This document shows, piece after piece, positions 12,316 to 22,645 of a DNA stretch of 64,000 nucleotides (positions within the stretch are counted from its first letter, which is position 1; each line of letters starts with the position of its first letter). The stretch covers positions 2,790,001-2,854,000 of the forward strand of contig JAUKUA010000006.1 of NCBI GenBank assembly GCA_030549175.1, read 5' to 3'. This stretch comes from Lasiosphaeris hirsuta. Lineage: Eukaryota > Ascomycota > Sordariomycetes > Sordariales > Lasiosphaeriaceae. The translations under genes were made by a program, and so were the position numbers. The notes below the pieces were generated by a model. That model did no database searches. It saw nothing but the letters and a program-made list of their open reading frames with translations, and was not told the DNA's origin.

Positions 12316-15178
12316 GCTCCAGCCGTCTTGGGGCGATATGGCTGAGAGTGCCTCGAATTTTTGCTGCGTCCTGGACAATGCGGCCACAAGAATGAGGCTA
12401 GCAGAGGAGAAAGCAGGAAAATACCACCCGACGGATTGAATTGCCCCCTTCTTTTACACGCCCTCGCATTCTCCCCTTCTTCCCGAAACCGCGGTGCGTG
12501 GTGGTTCGTTCCTTGAATGGCCGCGTGGGACTTTTTCTGGGGAGGCTGATGGAGGCAGTGGATGCGGCAGTTGCGGCAGTGGAGGGACCCCGTTTCTGAA
12601 CTGGAGTCGACAGGAGTGGTCCAAGGTGAGGCCAGCCACGAGCCCCGGGATGGAAGAAGGAAGCGAGACGGCAGAAAACAGGACAGCAGTGGGCACGCTC
12701 AATGCAGCAGAAGAAATGTGGAGTGAAAGTGCTAAGGGATGGGTAGGTGCGTGGTATGGAGGTATGTACCTGGCTGAGGGAGAGGTGTTGTTGGATGAGG
12801 CAGGACCGACCGGCTTCGAGGCGGACGTGGGCGTGGAGGGCAGGGTCGAGGCAGGAGACGAGGCCAAAGCCAAAGGCAAGTGCGCTGCGTGATCGTTGTC
12901 GAGGGCCGATCTGGAGCGGTTTGCGGAGCTTCGTTCTGCCATGGATTACGCCATGAGGCAGGCGGGCGGAGGTTCGGAGGCGGATCGAGGGGTGCTGGGA
13001 TGGAAGCGGGATTCGGAGTCACGCATCGATTAGATCAGAGGCCGGTTGCGGGCGACATGCGACGGCGATGGGCGGAGCGATATGCGCAGCGGGATCACGG
13101 CGTGCGGATGATGGGCGAGATAAATCACGAGCGTCAGGCGACGGGCAACAGGCAACCCAACCGAGACTGCAATGTGCTGTGTGCAGGAGGAGAGATGTGT
13201 TAATGGAAGGTGAGTGCTAGGTTACGGTGGTGGTGGTGGTGGTGGCGGTGGTTAGGAGTTGATTGTGTGCTGCACCAGATGTTTGAGCCTGGTCGGCCGC
13301 GTTTGCCTGGCACGCCTGGGCCAGCCCTCGCCAGCCCTCGCCCGGGCAGCTGGCGGCTCTCTAGCCCATTTAGATCCCTGCTCAACCTTGGCTAACCCGG
13401 CTCGGCGCACGAGCCTACTGTCAGCCATTGGGGACAACGCAGCAAGACGCGGCAAGACGGTGACTGATCAGGCTAGTCGCTCTCGAACGCTCCACAAATC
13501 CGTTTTCAACAAAGCCCACAGATAAGGCGCGACAGCATGTGGTTTAAGACAAGTTTGTGCTTTCTACTCTCTGAATGATGCGAGTCATCGTGAGCAGAAT
13601 TTGCATGTTTTCGCAGAACCCCGGAAAACAGTCATGACCCCAAAACCACCACATTCGTGCCCGCCAATCGACTCTTTCAAGGACCAGCCACCGCAGTTGC
13701 TCGGTGGGGTGCGCCTGAAGCGTCCGCACGTCTTGCCGGCTCCAGAGTCCTGACAGGCCCAGAGGACGAGTGGACGACAGCCATCAACTGACATAGCATG
13801 ACACGACAGAGCGGGAATCCCACAATCCCACCGAATGCGATAATCCCCCACAGTTTGGCAAGCGAATCATAGATCAACGGGTTTGCGGTCGCCGCCCGAA
13901 CCCTCCCTCAGTCACCAATAGCCAACCCGAGCTTCCTTGCCGGGACTCCCAACATGTAGGATAATCCCGTCAGTCAGCCAGTTGAGATGCTTACGATTCC
14001 CGTTGCCATTTGCACACCACTCATCAGCGGCCATTAACCAACCCGAGAAGCAGCGACAGGCGAATCGCACTCAGTCTGCCGCAATGCCTTCAACGGAGCT
14101 GCGAACAGAATGAACTTATTTGGGAGCACCATGTTCTGGTACGTGGTGTAAAATAGGGCCATCAAAGTCGCCACCACAACTCGCACCCAGTTGAGAGCTG
14201 GATGCAAGCATGGCCGTTAGGGCCAGGAGCCATATACGATCCAACCCGTCCTCGTGGCCTTCCCTCCAAGACTCAAAATAAGATGTTGAAGTTCTAGAAC
14301 GGCCTTGCAGCATGAAAAGAGGGCATTCATGAGATTTTACAAGGGTTTTCCAGCACCAAAAAGGGCATGTATATATAGCATTGAAAAGGCCTTTCTAGTA
14401 TTCGAAACTGTGTATTTGGTAATTCAAAAGGCCTCTTATATCTACATCGGGGTACCCTGTCTCAGAGTTACAGCTTCGAAGTCCTGCTCTAACGGGCAAA
14501 CAAGAGTCGGGTTGTGGTATCCGGACCTCGGGACTACGACAGCCAGCAAGCCTGCCAAAAGCTCTTCAATGTAGACCAAGCCAGAGACGTCTACTATTCC
14601 TTACTCGATGCCAGATGCCCATGCTCAGCCTCGCGATATCGACCTAAGCCATTGGAAGGCCAGCCAATATTTCCCTCGCTCCCATGCTAGCCATGCCTGC
14701 GAAGTACCTGAGTACAGACAACCAACTCTCCATACGGATGTATTTTTCAAGAGTATATGTCCAGTTATTTGGTGCAAACACTATCCATAACCGCTCGTTG
14801 CCGCTTGTCTAGCCTTGGACTCAAGGCCACGAGATCAGAGCCTACCTGGCCACCTAGCACACTCGTAAGTCTGTTTTGGATAGGTATCGTGGTATCTTGT
14901 AGGTTTCACCTCGGTGTGCCGTAGCTGGTGCCCCTCCCGATTCAAGGTGGGATTGAGCCGCTAAGCCGTCCCGCGAGCTTACATTGGCGCTGCCGCTTTC
15001 CGTCGGCACAAGTGACGTCGTCCCCTCGACGTCTCACCTTACTTCACCACCCTCTCTCGCTCTTTCCCGGGCATGGGAGGTCCTTCTCTCCCTCAATTGA
15101 TATCAATGGAGCTGAAACCCTGACCGTCTCGCCCTCTATCCCCCCAATTGCAACTCCACGCCACCACCGGCCGCCAAG
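12107..15178. other. Long intergenic region, mostly unassigned
   Basis: It holds the HECT gene promoter, a 31-T run at 12284-12314, a GGT-rich microsatellite near 13224-13252, and a dispersed repeat near 14270-14519 (listed separately). Open frames at 12454-13022 on both strands overlap and have no recognisable motif; I do not call them genes. The last 250 bases are the BCKDH E1 alpha promoter and leader. Confidence 0.45.
14270..14519. mobile_element. MITE-like repeat, copy D
   Basis: The interior shows AAAAGGGC, AAAAGGCC and AAAAGGCC motifs about 20-22 bp apart. The right end (about 14488-14519), read on the minus strand, resembles the terminal repeat of the 34.9 and 54.6 kb copies: a CAACCC block, a TTGTTTG block and GTTAG. 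The left terminal repeat is poorly preserved, so that boundary is approximate. There is no coding capacity. Confidence 0.5.
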
Positions 15179-16643
15179 ATGAAGCGCATCAGCCTCCCGG
15201 CCCAGCGCGCGTCGATGGTCCTGGGTCGCCGCACCGCCCTCCAACAGCCCCTCCTCCGCTCCCCAGCCACCGCGAGCACAACCGCAGCCCCAGCCGTGAC
15301 GCTTCCAGCGCGGCGGCACGCCGGTTCGCTGTCACAGCGGCCCGACGCCAAGCACGTCTCGTTCCCGGGCGCCGTCAAGTCGGCCTTCAGCAACACACTG
15401 CGCTTCGAGCAGCCGTCGACGTACCCCGCGCTAGCGACATACCGTGCCATGGACCAGCACGGCGTGGCTGCCGACCCGAGCTTCGTGCCCGATCTGTCCG
15501 AGGACGCCGTCGTCAAGCTCTACCGCGACATGCTCACCGTCTCCATCATGGACCTCATCATGTTCGACGCGCAGCGTCAGGGCCGGCTCAGCTTTTATAT
15601 GGTATCAGCGGGCGAGGAGGCCGTGTCGGTCGCGACGGCGTCGGCGCTCGAGAAGGAGGATGTCATCTTCTGCCAGTACCGCGAGCAGGGTGTGTTCCGG
15701 CAGCGGGGTTTTACACTGGCGGATTTCATGAACCAGTTGTTTGCCAACCGTAAGGATCCGGGCAAGGGGAGGAATATGCCGGTGCATTACGGCAGCAAGG
15801 AGCTGAATATTGTAAGTTGGTCACGCGGGCAGCAAAGACGGCGACATCACTGACAGATATCTCTTGCAGCACACCATCTCGTCGCCACTGGCAACGCAGC
15901 TGCCGCAGGCCTCGGGCGCTGCGTATGCCCTCAAGATCCAGCGGATGCAAGATCCTAGCATCCCCCCGAGGGTGGTTGCCGCATTCTTTGGCGAAGGTGC
16001 CGCAAGCGAAGGCGACTTCCACGCCGCGCTGAACATTGCAGCGACAAGGTCCTGCCCCGTCATCTTCATCTGCCGCAACAACGGATATGCCATCTCGACC
16101 CCCACATTGGATCAGTACCGAGGAGACGGTATCGCCAGCCGCGGTCTGGGCTACGGTATTGAGACGATCCGGGTCGACGGCAACGACTTCTGGGCAGTTC
16201 GAGAGGCTACCAAGAAGGCGCGCGAGCTGGCCCTGCAGGACGGCGGCAAGCCCGTGCTGATCGAGGCCATGACGTACCGTGTTAGCCACCACAGCACCTC
16301 GGATGACTCGTTTGCCTACCGCGCGAGGGTCGAGGTTGAGGACTGGAAGAGAAGGGACAACCCCATTGCCAGACTCCGTAAGTGGATGGAGGTTAAGGGG
16401 TGCTGGGACGAGGCTAAGGAGAAGGAGGCGCGCGAGAGCATCAGGAGGGACGTTCTCAAGGCCTTTTCCGAGGCCGAGAGGGAGAAGAAGCCCCCGATCC
16501 GGTCAATGTTTGAGGACATGTACGAGAACTTGACTCCGGACCTGCAGGAGCAGATGAAGACGCTGAAGAAGCAGATAGAGCAATACCCCGACGAGTATGA
16601 TGTGGGTGAGTTTGAGGAAGGTGCGGGGAGCCTGGGCAGATAA
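15179..16643 (+). CDS. BCKDHA: 2-oxoisovalerate dehydrogenase E1 alpha subunit (branched-chain), mitochondrial
   Basis: Exons 15179-15811 and 15870-16643 give 468 aa; the intron has GTAAGT, a TGAC branch region and TTGCAG, phase 0. With E1 beta the protein decarboxylates branched-chain 2-oxoacids from Leu, Ile and Val using thiamine diphosphate. Visible features are an Arg-rich N-terminus without acids (mitochondrial presequence), LYRDMLTVSIMDLIMFDAQR (E1 alpha core), YREQGVFRQRGF, and the TPP/Mg motif GEGAASEGD from about residue 252 closing at CRNNGYAIS. YRVSHHSTSDDSFAYR at about 345-360 contains the loop serines that BCKDH kinase phosphorylates in animals, so kinase control is possible. 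Length and motifs match the branched-chain enzyme rather than the pyruvate E1 alpha. Confidence 0.95.
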
Positions 16644-16941
16644 CATTGGTTTTGCAGGTTGTTCAATATTAGCATAGCGCTCATCGATTCTTTTCACCGG
16701 TGGCTCCCAGCTATGCAATGCTCTCGCAATGTGGGAAGTATTCCTCATTGATCCCTTTACTAGGACTCGAGCTTGACCTCCTGCTCCTCATCGCCGGGGT
16801 GAGATCTGGGACAGAACCCAGGATCATTATACCGCTTTGATCAACTTGGGCGGGTGAGGGTTTGATGGTTCAAGTCGGTATTTCCTTTGAGTCTCTTCAA
16901 CACCAACACGGGCGAAGTTCACGCTGGCGCCATTGATTCAT

Positions 16942-17271
16942 CTACCGGTCAGCCATTGCTGCCTGAACGGGAAGTTGTTCACCCATTGTGCCGACGACAC
17001 ACACGCTAATGCCAGGAATTAGCTCCTCCAACCAAGACTTAATGAAAGGAGTAGGGCAGCTCTCCCTGAGAGCCATCCACTTGACGGCGAGGTCCTGATC
17101 GGGCCAAAGTGGTGGATGGAGACGCCCCCTGTACACGAGCCGGTTGAGGATGATCGGGAGGCGTCTCAGGTCGATACCTTCCATGTTGTCGTCACTGCAT
17201 TCCCTGACCGCCGTAACCCGTCCTTGGAATGCCGGCCGAACCGGCGGTGCTTCGCCAACTCGTTGCGGCAC
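16942..17271 (-). CDS. Hypothetical ORF, possible gene fragment
   Basis: This 109-codon minus-strand frame contains a helical, tryptophan-bearing stretch (RRLPIILNRLVYRGRLHPPL, then LWPDQDLAVKWMALRE) that looks like protein rather than shadow sequence. It is convergent with the E1 alpha gene. The assigned start is not convincing and no domain is recognised. It may be the last exon of a lost gene or noise. Confidence 0.22.
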   Translation of the reverse strand: MPQRVGEAPPVRPAFQGRVTAVRECSDDNMEGIDLRRLPIILNRLVYRGRLHPPLWPDQDLAVKWMALRESCPTPFIKSWLEELIPGISVCVVGTMGEQLPVQAAMADR

Positions 17272-18652
17272 TCATACCACCGTGCGAATAAATTTCTCGC
17301 ACATACTCCCAATCCTCACAACAACAACTTCAAACCACCACTCTAAACCACATATCCAAACCAAGCACAAAGGTCAGTATATGCCTGCGAAACCCATTCC
17401 CGTCTGAACTGCCTGTCCGAGTCCAACCTCATGTCCAGCGCGGCTTTGTGGATATGAAACTCGTCAGCCGCCCTGGGCGACAGCGGCTGCCACGCCCACC
17501 TTCGCCAATGCTCTCATGCAATACGGACAACACGGACAACACTAAAATATAGACAACATGGAGAGGGTCATCCTCGCCCAGGGTCTTGAAGCTGGCCTCA
17601 GCCGCCGTTATCTGGAGGACCTCAAGCGGTCCCTTGCCGCGGGGCCTGACAGACGCCGCCTGCTTTGATCCCCTGCCCCCCAGAAACAGGAGAGCCTGAG
17701 TAAGCAGGCGTCCCATCTTTGACGCCCGACGAATAGTAATATCAGCTGCGCATACTATCAAGGGATGATGGGGAGGGACCTGATAACCTCGGTGTCAGCT
17801 ATATCCCGACACCATGAGAACACTCCAAAGATCACCTCCTAGTCTCATATACTTGGGAGTTGGTGACATCGAATCCTTGGGCTAAACGTAATTGATATAA
17901 AATTCTCCACGGGACATTGCGAGTACCTATTATCGGTCTTCACCTGCACAACATCACTGTTGTCACCTGAGGACCTTGACAATATCTTCGGGTGGGCTTG
18001 AGATCGTATTGACATAAATGCTTAATTGATGTTAAATTACGACTGAATCCTAAGATGGTACGGATAACTTCAGCCGTTAACCCTTTGAACTCGACGAGGT
18101 CAAGATGTTTGTCAGTTATCTCGGCGCGCATCAGGAAAGGAGTGCCAGAGATTCAATGTTGAAGGGGGAAATGCGGTGGGGGTTTAACTAGAACCAGAGA
18201 ATAAAATCCGGGATTCCTTGGTAACGGTCCAAGTGTTGGATACGTCTCTTTGAACCCTCATCATCTGACAGAAATCGATCACTTTGGTCAGGCATAACTC
18301 CGCCATCGACTTAGGGCGGCACTACCGCTGGCTAGGAACCCGAAGTGGCACCTCGATCTACAGCGACATATATTGACGGCTTTACGTGGTGCCCAGGCGT
18401 CGAGGCAGCTGGAATGAACGATTCCAGTCTTTTCTAAGAAACAGGGGTCTGGGTCCAGGAGTATGTCATACTCCTCGAGGACTCGGAAAGCCAAAGCGCC
18501 GAGAAGCAGTTGATGAGGTGGGGAGGTTGCCAGCACCTTTGGATTGGGTTCGGGTGGCTGGGCCGGTAAGTACTCCTCCGACTACATGGTCTCCTCACAG
18601 GAACCTGCAATAATAAGGGGTAGAAGGAGTCGTACAGCGAGATATACCCAAA

Positions 18653-18796
18653 TCAACGACCACCCTCACCCTCGCTCTCGTCCTCGTACTCGTCCTGGTC
18701 CTCATCACGATTAGCTGAAACTACCGGCTCATGCCTCCAGTTATTTCCCGGGGCCTTGACAAGGCTCGCGGTCTCGCTAGCTTGGTGTTGAGACAT
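18653..18796 (-). CDS. Possible short acidic-tailed ORF
   Basis: An ATG at 18796 opens 47 codons ending in an acid-rich tail (DEDQDEYEDESEGEGG). The frame stays open upstream for a few basic codons (GSKRRLSER), so it could be a terminal exon. It is divergent from the micro-exon gene at 18995, which also ends in an acidic run. There is no family match; it may be chance. Confidence 0.2.
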   Translation of the reverse strand: MSQHQASETASLVKAPGNNWRHEPVVSANRDEDQDEYEDESEGEGGR

Positions 18797-18895
18797 CCGC
18801 TCCGAGAGTCTCCGCTTCTTGGAGCCCCTCGCAGCTCAAGGGCCGTCGATAATCCAACTGAATGTTGACGCCGAGAAAAAAGGGCATCCCGCTTT

Positions 18896-18908
18896 CACTA
18901 TAAATTTG
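18896..18908 (+). promoter_or_regulatory. TATA-box-like element
   Basis: CACTATAAATTT lies about 95 bases before the ATG at 18995, with an AC-rich leader (acacaacaacc...) between. This fits the promoter of the micro-exon gene, though function is inferred from sequence and position only. Confidence 0.4.
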
Positions 18909-18994
18909 GGATCCCGTAAATTCACACAACAACCCCCCTCGAAACCTGCACACTCACTTCCCAACTTGAACACGACCCAAAATTAAAAAGAAGG

Positions 18995-19582
18995 ATGGAT
19001 CGACAAGTCGAAGACGAAATCATGCGGTACTTCTGTGCGGTGATTGTAAGCACTCCAATTTCAGCCTACCAACTGCTTCATTCAGTTGCGCAAGACAGCT
19101 AACAAAAGGAAGCATGGCATGAACAGCCTGCTCCACCGGTTTCTGGCAGCTGTGGAGAGAGCGAGAGATCAAGCCGGCGATGTAAGTGCCTGGTCCCATT
19201 ATCTCCCTACCTCTAGAATAGGGGAATATAGTGACTAACGAGAAGAAGAATGCCATGTTCCAGATCTCGATGGACATTATGGCGCAGCTCGCCAGAGAAA
19301 ATATCAGCGTGCGTATTTCATCAATTCTCTACATGCAGCACAACAGCTAACGGAAACAAGAATTTCATCGAAAGATTTACCATAGCAGTCGAGATTGCTA
19401 TGGTGCAGGCGAGAGATCGGATCGAGACGATGCATGATGTAGCGCCCTTTGAGGTACTCCGGCGGGACGAAAGGGCAATCGCATACGAGGAAATAGACAG
19501 CGAGCTCGCCCGAGCGTTTCGCCCCGACGATGAGGAGGAGGTCGCCGAACCTGAGTCTGAGTCTGAGTCTGAGTCTGAGTGA
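18995..19582 (+). CDS. Micro-exon gene for a 133-aa helical protein, function unknown
   Basis: Four exons fit: 18995-19045 (17 codons), 19113-19181 (23), 19249-19308 (20) and 19361-19582 (73 plus stop). All three introns are phase 0, start GTAAGC, GTAAGT or GTGCGT, and carry a CTAAC branch point 6-12 bases before their AG. The predicted protein starts MDRQVEDEIMRYFCAVI. It continues with short amphipathic helices, one per exon (SLLHRFLAAVERARDQAG; MFQISMDIMAQLAREN; FIERFTIAVEIAMVQARDRI), and ends in a low-complexity (ES)n acidic tail. No family is recognised. Repeated phase-0 exons of about 20 codons suggest growth by exon duplication. The longest single ORF (from 19250) is in the correct frame only in its last exon. 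Confidence 0.6.
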
Positions 19583-20775
19583 GGGGGGACCGACTGGTGG
19601 ATGATATCGGACTAATACCAAAATCAACTTTGCCAATGCTGAGATCAAAGAACGTTGAGGGAATCCTTGTTCAACGATCACAGCGGTTTACGGATGGCAA
19701 CAACTAGGTAACTGACAATGGAAACCGAAGCACCTAAACTCAAGGCCCGCTGAAACACGAACGTCTTCTCTAATGTCACTATTATACGCCGTGAACATCT
19801 TCTCTGTGGATATGATAACTAGATCTTGTCCCATATCGTCTCGTCTCGTCTCGTGTCACCTGGAACTGACATACGACGGCTGTCTTATCATTTGATATCG
19901 CACACTCGAATTGATATGTGACGGCAAAAACGCTGTGCCTTCGGTCCGTTCTTATGGCCTTCATGTCTGTTGATTGCCGTCTTGTCTTGTCCGTCCGTTG
20001 TTGGTTCATCGCGCTCTGCTTGCCTACCCACTATCGGTTTAGCTATATACTGGTTGTCGGAGAACAGTGTCATCTCATCAATCAGTTTGTGGCGTTATCC
20101 TTTGATCGCCCTCTTGTCTCGTCCGTCTGTGCTTGGTTCATCGCGCTCTTTCGCTTCCACACTATCTGTTGTTTAACCATGCGGGTTATCCGAGAACCAT
20201 ATCATCACATCAATCAGTCTGTGGAGTTGTCTGTTGATCGCCGTTTTATCTTGTCTGTCCATTCTCAGTTCATCGCGCTCTTTTGCTCGCTCACAGTCTG
20301 TTGAGCAATACGGATTATCCGAAAGCAATGCCGTCTCATATAGAAGTCTGTAGTCTGTAGTCTGCATCTTGTGCTATTTTTGTGGCTTGCTTGGAGTGCC
20401 GCCGACTGCCTTGAAGGAACTTGAACCGAATTGGGACATGATGTAAGATGGTGTCAGAGGGAAAACGGAAGGCACCCCCGCCTCCGTTTCTTATCCGCGT
20501 CCCCCACAAGGCTGAGAGATCTGCGCGGACTGCAAAGCGGCTGATCGAGCCACTGGCGTGATACCTAGCCACAGCAGGTCGCTAACGCCCGAATTTTCTC
20601 AGCCTTCTCCCGAGATGTCGTGCATGACGGGACGCGGACCTAGGAAGCTGATCCCCCGATCTTCTTTTTGGGGAAAAAAAAATTAAAAAATTAAAATATC
20701 TCGAGGTCCCACCCCTTGAACCTAAAGGCCGTTGTTGTTTGGCGCCGCCCAATTGAGACCCCAGCACAACCCACC
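19583..20775. other. Intergenic region holding a 132-bp minisatellite
   Basis: Apart from the tandem repeat at about 19973-20350 (listed separately) and the COQ5 promoter there is no recognisable gene. Frames spanning the repeat stay open only because the unit is a multiple of three. Confidence 0.5.
19973..20350. repeat. 132-bp tandem repeat, about three diverged copies
   Basis: The block TTCATCGCGCTC starts at 20005, 20137 and 20269, exactly 132 bases apart. Around it TTGATCGCCnTCTTGTCTTG, ATCATCnCATCAATCAGT and similar segments recur in the same order. Copies differ by substitutions, not indels. Confidence 0.75.
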
Positions 20776-21896
20776 ATGGCCGTCCGACCAACCCAGCTCC
20801 GGAGGGCTTTGCTGCAGAGCCCGTCCCGTCTGCGACAAACCGCGCCAAACACCATCCAACACCCCGAGCTCCAGCACCTCCTCTCCGCCGCCCCCTCCGC
20901 CTTCTCCTCAGCGTGCCCCTTCTCCTCGACCATCACCACCCGCACCCAAAACACACCCGACTATGCCGTCCCGAACCCGTCGCGGCCGACGCACTTTGGC
21001 TTCCAGACCGTCACCGAGGCCGAGAAGGTCGAGCGGGTAGCCACCGTCTTCACGAGCGTAGCCGAGTCGTACGACCGCATGAACGACCTGATGTCCTTTG
21101 GCTGGCATCGCATTTGGAAGTGCGTCCCCCCGTCCCACACTCCCCCCCCCAAACTAACCGCCCTTTCTACAGAGACTACTTCGTCACCTCCCTCAACCCC
21201 GGCTTTAGCCCGCTCACCTCCGGGCTGGACCCCCGCGCGCCGCAGCACATCCTCGACATCGCGGGCGGGACGGGCGACATCGCGTTCCGGATGCTGCAGA
21301 CGGCGCACGTAGTCAACGGCAACCCGGACGTGCGGGTGACGATCAGCGACATCAACCCGGCGATGCTCACCGTGGGCAAGCAACGCTCGACCCTCCTCCC
21401 CGCGTCGCAACAAGCCGCCCTTTCCTTCGTGGAAGCCAACGCGGAAGACCTCACCCGCACCGCACCACTCTCCCCGCCGGGCACGCGCACCCCGGCACCC
21501 ACCTCCACCATCCCGGATGCCTCGGTCGACCTGTACACAGTCGCCTTCGGGATCCGCAACTTCTCCAACATCCCGGCGGCGCTGCGCGAGGCATACCGGG
21601 TGCTCAAGCCCGGGGGCGTGTTCGCGTGCCTCGAGTTCTCCAAGGCCGACGCGCACCCGCTGCTCAACACGCTGTACAAGGAATGGTCGTTCCGGGCGAT
21701 CCCGCTGATCGGGCAGCTGGTAGCCGGGGACCGCGACAGCTACCAGTATCTGGTCGAGAGCATCGAGAAGTTCCCGAGCCAGGCCGAGTTCCGTGACATG
21801 ATTGTCGACGCCGGCTTCGTCGTCGGCGGCCAGGGCTACGAGGACCTGACGGGCGGCGTGGCCGCCATCCACAAGGGTATGAAGCCCCGGGTATAA
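20776..21896 (+). CDS. coq5: 2-methoxy-6-polyprenyl-1,4-benzoquinol methylase, mitochondrial (COQ5)
   Basis: Exons 20776-21119 and 21173-21896 encode 355 aa; the intron (GTGCGT..CTACAG, with CTAAC) joins HRIWK to DYFVTSLNP. The start is in a CACCATGG context. The protein makes the C-methylation of the ubiquinone ring in the CoQ synthome on the matrix side of the inner membrane, using S-adenosylmethionine. Seen: an Arg/Ser-rich mitochondrial presequence, [13 protein letters not shown] and [14 protein letters not shown] (UbiE/COQ5 signature 1), SAM motif [14 protein letters not shown] at about 141, [20 protein letters not shown] (signature 2), and LKPGG. An inserted Pro/Thr-rich loop (about residues 220-240) lies between strands. 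The family assignment is certain. Confidence 0.96.
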
Positions 21897-22645
21897 AAGA
21901 CCAAGAACGAAATGTAATATATATATGTAAACCGCACCTCAATTAATTGGTGTCATACAAAATTTACCACCAAACGGCATCGCGTTGCTGTTCAGGGCAA
22001 TAGCAACAACACTTAGATGAGGCGGTCCACAAGTGGCTTCATGTAGAGACTTGTCATTACGCGATACCATACTAGAGTAGCAAAGCAGTCCGCAGAAACG
22101 CAATGCACTAACTAGAATAGACCACATAGTTCTATTTTCCTTCGTTGTCCCGTAATCATCCTACAACTCGGCCCTCCGAGCAGGAAACTCAAGAACGCAT
22201 AGCAGACAAGCAAAGAAAATAATGTAACATTGACACTAGAGTGACAAGCTAGTAAAGCGGTCTCAAGAACTCCCATCCCCCAAGGGGATTTTGATCTAGA
22301 TCTCGCTTCTTTTCCGGCAGCCCCAGTTATTAAACGTTACCTGAGACGCAAAAGGAAGCAATCCGTTGCCCGATTCCCCCCGCCGCAATAGGCCTGGAAA
22401 AGCCCCCTGAACCAGAATATGATAACACGTGAAAGTAGTCGCTGTTCGTAGTTGCGAGCAAAAAGGTTTGGCTTGGTGACGACTGCGCTTGGGCTCGAGC
22501 AGCCTGTGATCCCTGATGTCTCGGGGTCATGGCCGAACCAGGCTCATCACAGAGAAAGCTGAGCCCAGCTCGTCGTCGTCATCCATCCAAACAAATTGTC
22601 TCGGTTGTGTCGGTGTTTCCCTCTGGGAGCACCGTCTCCACCACT
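21897..22645. other. Convergent intergenic region
   Basis: This is the space between the 3' ends of COQ5 (plus) and the DUF2433 gene (minus). A short TATATATA run lies just after COQ5. No coding sequence or repeat is evident. Confidence 0.5.

Larger units (their letters stand above)
16644..18990. other. Intergenic region with weak coding-like fragments
   Basis: No gene is firmly supported. Fragments that read like protein are listed separately (16942-17271 minus; 18653-18796 minus). A 36-codon plus-strand ORF at 17568 (beginning MERVILAQGLEAGL) and a minus-strand stretch near 18290-18536 (HQLLLGALAFRVLEEYDILL) also look non-random, but have no start, splice or family support. Confidence 0.4.

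Noticed and set aside
12454..13022. Overlapping 130-160-codon frames on both strands upstream of the HECT gene
   Set aside because: Pro/Ser- or Gly/Arg-rich composition follows from GC skew; there are no motifs, splice signals or preferred strand.
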